From contig CBFDCL010000017.1 of assembly GCA_965603295.1 (NCBI GenBank), positions 1 through 32,876 on the forward strand: a stretch of DNA of 32,876 nucleotides. Reading direction: 5' to 3'. The notes below the pieces were generated by a model. That model saw only the letters and a program-made list of their open reading frames with translations, ran no database searches and had not been told where the DNA came from. Shown here piece by piece: positions 26,051-32,852 of this stretch; the first letter of the stretch is position 1, and each line of letters begins with the position of its first letter. The translations under genes were made by a program, and so were the position numbers. The DNA comes from JAFGWO01 sp965603295 (GTDB taxonomy: Bacteria; BMS3Abin14).

Positions 26051-26117
26051 GTCATCGCGAACCGTTTCCCAGGTGAAGCGATCTCAGCTGAAGTGACCGA
26101 AGGGAACAGAAACGGTT
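26051..26117. repeat. Dispersed-type palindromic element
   Basis: AACCGTTTC (26060-26068) pairs with GAAACGGTT (26109-26117). The left flank GTCATCGCGA and the internal GTGAAGCGATCTC recall the common environmental repeat with GTCATTGCGAGG and GAAGCAATCTC (memory, unverified). One copy is visible here. Confidence 0.45.
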
Positions 26118-26134
26118 GAGAATTTACTTTTAAA

Positions 26135-26231
26135 GTTTGAGGTTTGAAGTTGCGGGTTTTACATCAGTGCACTAGTGCACCGGTGCACATGTGCACTTAT
26201 CCAATTCTGGGATCCGAGATCTGGGATTTGA
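26135..26231. repeat. Composite repeat block upstream of mutL
   Basis: GTTTGA units, GTTGCGG, then octads AGTGCACT, AGTGCACC, GGTGCACA, TGTGCACT (26166-26197), then heptads ATTCTGG, GATCCGA, GATCTGG, GATTTGA (26204-26231) up to the mutL start codon. Bases 26135-26199 are an inverted copy of 10456-10527 with two substitutions and one 7-nt deletion. Confidence 0.93.
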
Positions 26232-26235
26232 GGTT

Positions 26236-27957
26236 ATGACCGACAACCGTAACCGAATAAAGATCCTCCCCGAACACCTCGTTGACGTTATTGCCGCCGG
26301 GGAGGTGGTGGAGCGTCCTGCTTCCGTGGTCAAGGAGCTGGTGGAGAATGCCCTGGACGCGGGGGCGGGGACCGTGCGCGTGAAGATTGCGGACGGGGGA
26401 AGGAGGATGATCCGGGTCCAGGACGATGGCACCGGGATGGACGAGGAGAACGCCCTGCTGGCTATCGAGCGTCATGCTACGAGCAAGATCTCCTCCCTTG
26501 ATGACCTCGCGCACATCAGGACCATGGGGTTCCGGGGGGAGGCGCTTTCAAGTGTGGCCGCCGTTGGGAGGTTTACCCTGGACACCTGGGACGGCAAGGC
26601 CGCTTCCGGCACCCGGGTTGTTATGGACAACGGGAAACTCGTATCTGCCGAGCCTGTAGGCCGGGCCCCGGGGACGACCGTCACCCTGGAGGGTATCTTT
26701 CGGCGCCTTCCGGCGCGGAGGAAATTTCTCAGGTCGCGCGAGACGGAACAGGCCTGGTGCCTGGGAGCTGTGGAGGACGCTGCCCTTGCCAACCCTGGGG
26801 TCTCCTTCTCGGTGACCGGAGACGGTTTCGAGCTTCTCAACATGCCGCCGGCGTCATCGTTGAGGGAAAGGGTTATCTCCCTCTGGGGGGTTGAGACGGC
26901 CAGAGGGCTCAACGTCCTTTCCCACGAGAGGGAAGGGATCGTTCTTGACGGGCTTATCAGCTCCCCGGCAGAGACATACAGCCGACGTTCGAGACACCGC
27001 GTCATGGTCAACGGCCGTCCGGTGAGGGATCCTGCTCTGAACCGGTTCATATCCTCGGCCCTGTCCGGTTCGTGGCCCGCTGGACGGTTCCCCGCCCTGA
27101 TCCTTTCCATCGTTGTCCCGGATGAGTTCGTGGACGTGAATGTCCACCCCGCCAAGAAGGAAGTGCGCTTCCGGCGAACGGAAGCCCTGGCCGAGGTTCT
27201 TCGCGAGGCCGTCCGTAAACTGGGGAGTGAGATAAAGACCCCGGGGATATACGACAGGCCTGGGTTGGTCACCCCTGGGACCGCGACTGCCGCGGGGGAG
27301 GTGAAGCTGCCCTTCGGGAACTCTGTCAGCGGTTTGGGAGTTGTCCCCCAGTCCCCATCCGGAGGAAGGGAAAGCGCCGCGCCCGGGAGGCAGGGTGGGG
27401 AGATCCTTGGCCAGGTACTGGGCACCTATATCCTCCTTTCCGATGAAAACGGACTCCACATGATCGACCAGCACGCCGCCCACGAAAGGATCGTTTTCAA
27501 CCGGCTCCTCGCACGCAGGTCGGGGAGGGAAATTCCGGTTCAGCGTCTCGCGGTTCCCATGGTCCTCACCCTGAGCCCCTCGGAGGCATCCCGTCTCGCT
27601 GGCGCCACCCAGACCCTCAACTCCTTTGGTTTCGAGATCGGGCAGTTCGGGGTCGATTCGGTTCGAGTCACGGCTGTCCCCTCTGATCTCAAGGCGGAGC
27701 TTGTCGAGGATCTCCTCAGGGAACTGGCCTCGGATCCCGAACCCGGGGGAAAGACCCCGGAGGGGGTGGCTCTGGCCGTGAGCCGATGGGCCTGCCGCCA
27801 GAGCGTCATGGCCGGACGGAGGCTGTCGGAGGAAGAGATGGCCCACCTTGTGGCGGAACTGGAAAAAACCGAGTCCGGTTTTGCATGTCCCCACGGACGC
27901 CCTACCCGGGTTTCCCTCGACCGGGCTTCCCTGGAAAAGCTTTTCGGCCGGCGATGA
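26236..27957 (+). CDS. mutL: DNA mismatch repair protein MutL
   Basis: A 573-aa GHKL ATPase that links MutS to downstream repair. N-terminal motifs: AAGEVVERPASVVKELVENA with Glu34 and Asn38, DDGTGM near 69-74, and MGFRGEAL. A Pro/Gly-rich linker (about 345-395) leads to the C-terminal domain with DQHAAHERIVFN (from 411), ACRQSV and CPHGRP, the set found in MutL proteins with endonuclease activity. The canonical motif is DQHA-x2-E-x4-E; here the last position is Asn. ATG at 26236 matches the family start; the upstream frame is repeat sequence. GAGG is only 2 nt away, so the ribosome-binding site is poor. The stop overlaps the miaA start (ATGA). Confidence 0.97.
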   Translation: MTDNRNRIKILPEHLVDVIAAGEVVERPASVVKELVENALDAGAGTVRVKIADGGRRMIRVQDDGTGMDEENALLAIERHATSKISSLDDLAHIRTMGFRGEALSSVAAVGRFTLDTWDGKAASGTRVVMDNGKLVSAEPVGRAPGTTVTLEGIFRRLPARRKFLRSRETEQAWCLGAVEDAALANPGVSFSVTGDGFELLNMPPASSLRERVISLWGVETARGLNVLSHEREGIVLDGLISSPAETYSRRSRHRVMVNGRPVRDPALNRFISSALSGSWPAGRFPALILSIVVPDEFVDVNVHPAKKEVRFRRTEALAEVLREAVRKLGSEIKTPGIYDRPGLVTPGTATAAGEVKLPFGNSVSGLGVVPQSPSGGRESAAPGRQGGEILGQVLGTYILLSDENGLHMIDQHAAHERIVFNRLLARRSGREIPVQRLAVPMVLTLSPSEASRLAGATQTLNSFGFEIGQFGVDSVRVTAVPSDLKAELVEDLLRELASDPEPGGKTPEGVALAVSRWACRQSVMAGRRLSEEEMAHLVAELEKTESGFACPHGRPTRVSLDRASLEKLFGRR

Positions 27958-28973
27958 CTCCTGAAAAGCCTTTCATCCTTGCCATCGGCGGTCCCACCGC
28001 TTCCGGGAAATCCGCCCTCGCCATGTCCCTTGCTGCCCGGTTTCCGGTTCAGATCGTCAATTTCGATTCCATGCAGATCTACCGGGGGATGGATATCGGT
28101 ACTGCCAAGGCGGGCAGGGCGGAACGGGAAAAGGTCCCCCACCACCTCCTTGACCTGTGTGATCCCGACCAGCCATTTTCCGTCGGTAAGTACATTCCCC
28201 TGTTCAGGAAAGCGGTAAACGGGATCCACCCATCGGGGGATCTTCCCGTGGCCGTCGGTGGAACCGGCCTTTACCTGAGGGGCGGACTCGGGGGGCTGTT
28301 TGACGGACCGGAAAGGGACGAGAAACTCCGTGATGGGATGAGGGATCGCGAAGCGGCCGAACCGGGGGTTCTTTACCGTCTTCTGGTGGAAAAAGACCCT
28401 GTTACGGCCCAAAAGACGATGCCGGGCGACATCGTGAGGATTATCCGTGCCCTGGAAGTGGGGGAACTCACCGGCACACCCATCAGCGAACTGCAAAAGG
28501 AACACTCTTTCGGGGACCGCCCCTATAAAACGGCCGTCTTCTGCCTTAAGCCGGATCGGGAAAACCTCTATGGATGGATCGATGAGAGGGTGGACCGAAT
28601 GATGGAAAAAGGGCTCCTGGGGGAAGTGAAAAGGTTAAAGGAGAAAGGGTACACCCGTGATCTCACCTCGATGAAAGCATTAGGGTACCGGGAGATCATG
28701 GCCCACCTGGACGGGGAAACCACCTTGGAAGAAGCGGTGGGGCTGATCAAACGGAATACCCGCCGCTACGCCAAGCGCCAGATCACCTGGTTCCGGGGGG
28801 AAAAGGGTGTGACCTGGCTGGAGTACCGGGAGAGGGAGGAAATACAAGCCCTGGCGGATCGAATCGCAAAAGAACTGGGGGAGAAAGTCGCACGACACGG
28901 AGACACGGAGACGCGGGGACAACAGCCCAAAGCCCAAGGCCCAAAGGCCAAAGAAAACTGCGGTGATCAGTGA
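27954..28973 (+). CDS. miaA: tRNA dimethylallyltransferase MiaA
   Basis: A 339-aa enzyme that transfers a dimethylallyl group to A37 of tRNAs reading UNN codons. P-loop GPTASGKS at 13-20, substrate motif DSMQIYRGMDIGTAKA from 38, HHLLD, VGGTGLYLRGGLGG, and the C-terminal RNTRRYAKRQITWFR. Homology ends near ALADRIAKELGEK; the last 25 residues are translated from GACACGGA octads and CCCAAAG heptads and end at a TGA within GTGATCA repeats. The ATG at 27954 overlaps the mutL stop. An upstream in-frame ATG at 27786 lies deep inside mutL and is rejected. Confidence 0.97.
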   Translation: MTPEKPFILAIGGPTASGKSALAMSLAARFPVQIVNFDSMQIYRGMDIGTAKAGRAEREKVPHHLLDLCDPDQPFSVGKYIPLFRKAVNGIHPSGDLPVAVGGTGLYLRGGLGGLFDGPERDEKLRDGMRDREAAEPGVLYRLLVEKDPVTAQKTMPGDIVRIIRALEVGELTGTPISELQKEHSFGDRPYKTAVFCLKPDRENLYGWIDERVDRMMEKGLLGEVKRLKEKGYTRDLTSMKALGYREIMAHLDGETTLEEAVGLIKRNTRRYAKRQITWFRGEKGVTWLEYREREEIQALADRIAKELGEKVARHGDTETRGQQPKAQGPKAKENCGDQ

Positions 28974-29038
28974 TCAGTAATTTCAGGAACAGCCCTGGAC
29001 CATAATATCATTCACGTTAAACGATAAACGTTAAACGT
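28894..29038. repeat. Repeat mosaic across the miaA 3' end
   Basis: Octads GACACGGA, GACACGGA, GACGCGGG (28894-28917); heptads CCCAAAG, CCCAAGG, CCCAAAG, GCCAAAG (28926-28953); GTGATCA twice (28963-28976); TAAACGA, TAAACGT, TAAACGT (29018-29038). The first 80 nt are inside the miaA reading frame. Confidence 0.92.
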
Positions 29039-29083
29039 AAAGGGCAACTTCAAAGTCAGCTCACCTGTTCTCTTTCCAGCCAT

Positions 29084-29102
29084 CTTGGTCTAAAATACCA
29101 AG
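29084..29102 (+). promoter_or_regulatory. Inverted repeat CTTGGT-N7-ACCAAG before the envelope operon
   Basis: CTTGGT (29084-29089) and ACCAAG (29097-29102) flank CTAAAAT, which also contains a -10-like TAAAAT. It lies about 35 nt before the start of the next gene and could be an operator overlapping a promoter. No matching -35 was found. Confidence 0.35.
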
Positions 29103-29135
29103 CTCATTAATTAAAAGCCACACAGGGAGACGACC

Positions 29136-30791
29136 TTGAGGAACATTGGAACAGCGGCCGCGTTCGTGATTTGTGTCATGGTTTTGGGTGCTCTGACACC
29201 CTGTCCGGTGAAGGCCGAAACGGCCAAAGTGCTGGTTTCCGCCTTTGCGCCGATAACCCAGGGGGACGTGGCGGGGGCCCAGAGCAAGGCGTTAAAAACC
29301 GCCCTTGCCAACGGCATTGAAAAGGTCCTGGCTCAGATCGTGCCGGAAAGGACTTATGAGGCCCTTGAACCACTGCTCAAAGAGAAGGTCCTTCCGAGGG
29401 CGGAGCAGTTCATCACCCACTACCAGATCGCGAGCCAGGATGTCAGCGACCTCGCTTACACGGTCAAGGTCTCCGTGACCGTTGATGCTGATCTGCTCAG
29501 GAAAAACCTCGTTCGTTTAGGGGTGATCAAAGAGCCGGGAAGCCCGCCTCTGACGGCCATCTTCGTTACCGTTGAGGCTCCCGTTGGTCTTGAGCACGTC
29601 CGATCGCTGGGGTCCCGGGCCCAGGAATCCATCGCATCCGAACTGGAGCGTTCAAACCTCACGGTTATTCCGGTTTCGGAGAACCAGGACCTCGGGTTCC
29701 GCGTTCTGAGGCCTCCCCAGGCCCCGGAGGCCCTGGTTTCGGAGGGGATCGCGGCGCTGGCCGACCTTTCCGTGGGGATCGTGTTCCGAAAGAACGGCGA
29801 AGCCGTCGTGACCGGGAGCACGATGACGATACCCATGTCGGTGCACCTGCAGGCCGTGGATGTCCAGACTGGCGTCCTTGTTGACGCCGGCGCGCAGGAA
29901 ACGTCCGTCAAACTGGGAACAAAGGACGGTGCCCTCCTCTCGAAGGATCTTGGGAAGCTTCTGAGTGAGATGGCGGTGGGGCTCTCTGCCAACCTTCGGG
30001 ACCGTTACCTTGTGGGGGAGCAGAAAAGGGGGTCCGTTGACCTTGTATTCGAGGGTCTCCACGAAGCCAGAAGTGTCAGGATCGCCCTGGGAGAACTGCT
30101 CTTCCGGCTTGGTGAGAGTGCCACCGTCGTTCCCGTGAGGTTCTCCAGAGAGCGCTCCATCTACACGGTCTGGTCCGATAAAGGGGAAAGGGAGGTTTAC
30201 AAGGCCCTGTCCTCCGCAGGGATTGTTTCCGGTTTTTTCACCATTACCGAGGAGGAAGGCGACGTGGTACTCCGTGAAAAGGGCGAACGGGCTGCCGCGG
30301 GGGTCCACGAGTTCGGGGAGGAAGTAACGTTTTACAGGCGTCTTCCGGTTCCCGGCGTTGAGAACCCGGATGATATCAGGAAAGTTGAATATGTCGGGTG
30401 GCAGGAGAGGGAGGACAACTCCGGCCCGAGGAGCGCCAACGCGGCTCCCGTCGGCATGGGCATTCTCGGCAGGATAGACCCGCCCAGGGACCAGGATTTT
30501 TTCTTCTTCCGGTTTCCCGAGGGTACCGATCAGATCTCGATCCATATTGAGCAGGTGGGGCCCGGCGAGGTGAGGCCCCGGGCGCGGGTTTTCAGGGATG
30601 ACGGCCGCCTTATCGATGATCAGAAGGCGAAATCCAGGGGAAAGAGCCTGTTTTTCACCCTGCATCTGCAGGCCGGCATCACCGAGGTTCTGTTATCGGT
30701 CGAGGATTACCTTGGCAGGCACTCTTCCATGTTCCCTTACGTTCTGAGGCTGGGGGTCGAGGGGAAGGGGCAGGCTGATGAACCTTCCTAA
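29136..30791 (+). CDS. Exported protein with FlgT-like N-terminal domain and PPC-like C-terminus
   Basis: A 551-aa periplasmic or surface protein. Signal peptide 1-27 (hydrophobic core, CPVKA before ETA). Residues about 34-112 (AQSKALKTALANGIEKVLAQ, then LYTVKVSVTVDADLL-like strands) resemble the N-terminal domain of FlgT and related DUF2066-type proteins. A middle mixed region carries FEGLHEARSVRIALGELL. Residues about 445-545 form a beta-rich domain (DPPRDQDFFFFRFPEGTDQISIHI) like bacterial pre-peptidase C-terminal domains. Start TTG at 29136 follows GGGAGA. It overlaps the phosphatidyltransferase gene by 14 nt. The role is unknown; an envelope function is inferred from export and neighbours. 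Confidence 0.82.
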   Translation: MRNIGTAAAFVICVMVLGALTPCPVKAETAKVLVSAFAPITQGDVAGAQSKALKTALANGIEKVLAQIVPERTYEALEPLLKEKVLPRAEQFITHYQIASQDVSDLAYTVKVSVTVDADLLRKNLVRLGVIKEPGSPPLTAIFVTVEAPVGLEHVRSLGSRAQESIASELERSNLTVIPVSENQDLGFRVLRPPQAPEALVSEGIAALADLSVGIVFRKNGEAVVTGSTMTIPMSVHLQAVDVQTGVLVDAGAQETSVKLGTKDGALLSKDLGKLLSEMAVGLSANLRDRYLVGEQKRGSVDLVFEGLHEARSVRIALGELLFRLGESATVVPVRFSRERSIYTVWSDKGEREVYKALSSAGIVSGFFTITEEEGDVVLREKGERAAAGVHEFGEEVTFYRRLPVPGVENPDDIRKVEYVGWQEREDNSGPRSANAAPVGMGILGRIDPPRDQDFFFFRFPEGTDQISIHIEQVGPGEVRPRARVFRDDGRLIDDQKAKSRGKSLFFTLHLQAGITEVLLSVEDYLGRHSSMFPYVLRLGVEGKGQADEPS

Positions 30792-31326
30792 CGCTCTCAC
30801 GGTCATCCGGATCCTCCTTATCCCCCTTTTCCTTTATAAGGCGCTAACGGGTGACATTGGGTTCGCTGCGGTGGTTTATATTGCGGCTGCGGCCACGGAT
30901 GGTCTGGACGGTTTTATCGCCCGGTTCTGGAATCTGCAGACGCGTCTCGGAACCTTCCTGGACCCGCTGGCGGACAAGCTTCTCATCGCCACATCGTACG
31001 TGACTCTGGCCATCCTGGGGATCGCCCCCCTCTGGCTCACCCTCGCAGTTCTGAGCAGGGACATCATCATCGCCCTGGGGAGCCTTGTGAAATACCTCAT
31101 TGAGGGGGACCTGACTGTCCGTCCCCGGCCCATTGGGAAGGTCACGACCTTTTTTCAGTTCCTGTACGTACTCCTTGCACTGCTCACAACGGGAATATGG
31201 GGTCACGGGCACGAAACGGTCTGGGTTGCCACGCTGGCGGGTCCTCTGGCCTACTGGACCGGAGGGTTGACCGTGGTATCGGGGGCGGTCTACATCCTGG
31301 ACGGATTTCGGAGCATGGAAGATTGA
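30778..31326 (+). CDS. CDP-alcohol phosphatidyltransferase, PgsA-like
   Basis: A 182-aa integral membrane enzyme that moves a phosphatidyl group from CDP-diacylglycerol to an alcohol, most likely glycerol-3-phosphate. The family signature is intact: D41-x2-D44-G-x2-A-R-x8-G58-x3-D62-x3-D66 in TDGLDGFIARFWNLQTRLGT and FLDPLADK. About five to six membrane helices are visible. The start MNLPNALTVIRILLIPLF is typical. It overlaps genes on both sides (14 nt before, TTGA after), so it is translationally coupled to two envelope proteins. The substrate is not certain from sequence. Confidence 0.92.
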   Translation: MNLPNALTVIRILLIPLFLYKALTGDIGFAAVVYIAAAATDGLDGFIARFWNLQTRLGTFLDPLADKLLIATSYVTLAILGIAPLWLTLAVLSRDIIIALGSLVKYLIEGDLTVRPRPIGKVTTFFQFLYVLLALLTTGIWGHGHETVWVATLAGPLAYWTGGLTVVSGAVYILDGFRSMED

Positions 31327-32609
31327 TCCTCTTGCGTCGGATCTTCCTCCTGGCTGTTTTTCTTGCGGGGACGGTTTTCCCAGCGCAGGCTCATGCCGGG
31401 ATCTGGACCCTGAATTCGGGGCTGGCGTCCCAACGGCAGGCGGACAGGGACAGCGATGACAAGACCAATTCCCTCAACCTGCTGACCACAGTTTCCTACC
31501 TGTCGCCGGAGTGGGAGTTCGCCCTGGATCTCGGACTGCGATGGGATACCGATGGGAAGGAGTTCGACAAGACTGTCTGGGAAAGGCGGGGGGATTTCCT
31601 TCGCCCGCTCAAGACCCTTGTTTATTCCCACCCGGAGGGGGTTTTCTCCGCCGGCATCGAAGAGATGAGCAACTGGACCCCCGGGGGAGGCTACCTGATC
31701 CGCGAACTGAGCGGCCTTGGAGAGATCGACTATATCCTGCCCGGCTTCCGGCTCAAGTGGGGGACAAGGGACCTGAGGATCGACGTGGGGACGGATCGCC
31801 TGATTGATCCCACCGTTCAGGCGGCATCCCTGACCTGGAAGCCCTTCGGGAATATCCGGATCCTTCTGGAAGGAGCTTTGGACCCGGAAGCGCCCGAGAG
31901 TTTCACCGGGGAGTTCAGTTCAGGACGGCCGGTAGCTGCTTCCACCCGCCGTCTCACCGGTTCGGCAGCCGGGATCCTGTTTCCGCTCAGGGACGGCCGC
32001 TTACTGGACCTCGAAGCGGGCGGACATGCCGCCAGGCTGGGGGATGATGCCTCCGGCCTCGGCTGGGAACTCCGGGTTTCCCTGGATTGGTCGCCATATT
32101 ACCGGAACAGGCTCTCCTTCACCGCCGGATCGGTCCAGTGCTCCGGGGGTTACGTTCCTGCGTGGTTTGAGGCCGTATACCCTGTCACGAGATGGGGGCT
32201 TTCCGGGCAGCCCCTCCTCGAGATTAACCCCCTTGACGGGACCCGAGAAGAACGGCGCCTGGAGATGCTGGAAGCGGGGTATGAGCTGGGGAACTCTTTT
32301 CGGATCAGGGGAGGGATCGACCGGTTTACCGATAACTCCATGAAAAGGGCGCGGTTTCTCCTGGAGCTCAGGGAGTCGGGAGGCCGGGGGCTTGAGGCTG
32401 CTTTGTGGTCCCAGTCCAACGGTCCCGATGAGGATCTGTTTACGGAGGATGGTAATCTCTTTTCGAGGGTCAGCGCCCTGTACGCTTTTGTGCCTCACCT
32501 GCTGCTGAGGATTTCCTATGACCATTCCTGGGCTTTCCAGGAGGAAAAGGGGGGCCTGGTTCCTCTGACCTCGGTTCTGCTGGGCGTGATGTATAACATC
32601 TCGTTGTGA
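31323..32609 (+). CDS. Predicted outer-membrane beta-barrel protein
   Basis: A 428-aa protein with a clear signal peptide (1-25, cleavage after AQAHA). It is followed by alternating hydrophobic/polar strands with many Gly, Trp, Tyr and Arg (EFALDLGLRWDTDG, LKWGTRDLRIDVGTDRL, LLLRISYDHSW) and a short C-terminal strand VLLGVMYNISL. This is the expected look of an outer-membrane barrel, but I cannot name a family. TTG at 31323 overlaps the upstream stop and follows GGAAGA; a TTG at 31332 is possible. The final codons and stop lie in the left arm of a perfect hairpin. Confidence 0.8.
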   Translation: MILLRRIFLLAVFLAGTVFPAQAHAGIWTLNSGLASQRQADRDSDDKTNSLNLLTTVSYLSPEWEFALDLGLRWDTDGKEFDKTVWERRGDFLRPLKTLVYSHPEGVFSAGIEEMSNWTPGGGYLIRELSGLGEIDYILPGFRLKWGTRDLRIDVGTDRLIDPTVQAASLTWKPFGNIRILLEGALDPEAPESFTGEFSSGRPVAASTRRLTGSAAGILFPLRDGRLLDLEAGGHAARLGDDASGLGWELRVSLDWSPYYRNRLSFTAGSVQCSGGYVPAWFEAVYPVTRWGLSGQPLLEINPLDGTREERRLEMLEAGYELGNSFRIRGGIDRFTDNSMKRARFLLELRESGGRGLEAALWSQSNGPDEDLFTEDGNLFSRVSALYAFVPHLLLRISYDHSWAFQEEKGGLVPLTSVLLGVMYNISL

Positions 32610-32630
32610 TCGGGAGGATCACAACGAGAT
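32598..32630 (+). terminator. Hairpin containing the stop codon of the barrel gene
   Basis: ATCTCGTTGTGATC pairs perfectly with GATCACAACGAGAT (14 bp, 5-nt loop). The TGA stop (32607-32609) lies within the left arm. No T tract follows, so it may stabilise the mRNA 3' end instead of terminating. Confidence 0.65.
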
Positions 32631-32633
32631 CGG

Positions 32634-32783
32634 CCAACGTCCAATGTCCAACGTTCAACGTGAAAAGCAATTTCAAATTTCCAAAACCTCCGTGATTGGC
32701 GACTTGTAAACGGTTTTTCCAGTCACCAGTTACCAATCACGAATCACTGATTATCCACTTTGGACGTTGGACGTTGGACGTTG
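32634..32783. repeat. Heptad mosaic after the envelope operon
   Basis: CCAACGT, CCAATGT, CCAACGT, TCAACGT (32634-32661); AGTCACC, AGTTACC, AATCACG, AATCACT, GATTATC (32721-32755); GACGTTG three times (32763-32783). The first and last blocks are the ACGTTGG family in opposite orientations. Confidence 0.92.
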
Positions 32784-32791
32784 GACCAGAA

Positions 32792-32814
32792 AGGGCCTGG
32801 AATGGGAAGGCCCT
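32792..32814 (+). terminator. Possible weak terminator hairpin
   Basis: AGGGCCT pairs with AGGCCCT (7 bp, 9-nt loop); the tail CATTAG is not T-rich. Confidence 0.35.
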
Positions 32815-32823
32815 CATTAGATA

Positions 32824-32852
32824 TTGACAAAGGCGGGTCTTGTTGTTAGTTA
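32824..32852 (+). promoter_or_regulatory. Candidate promoter at the window edge
   Basis: A consensus TTGACA is followed after 17 nt by TAGTTA. It would drive a gene beyond the end of the window. Confidence 0.35.

Noticed and set aside
10456..26199. Composite transposon with terminal inverted repeats
   Set aside because: The inverted 65-nt blocks are intergenic repeat mosaics, no transposase lies between them, and the enclosed genes are core functions.
27786..27953. Extended start for miaA
   Set aside because: The extra 56 residues lie inside mutL in another frame and have no MiaA similarity; ATG at 27954 with ATGA overlap fits the family.
26854..28505. Long antisense frames over mutL and miaA
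   Set aside because: They are shadows of well-supported genes; the translations have no domain features.
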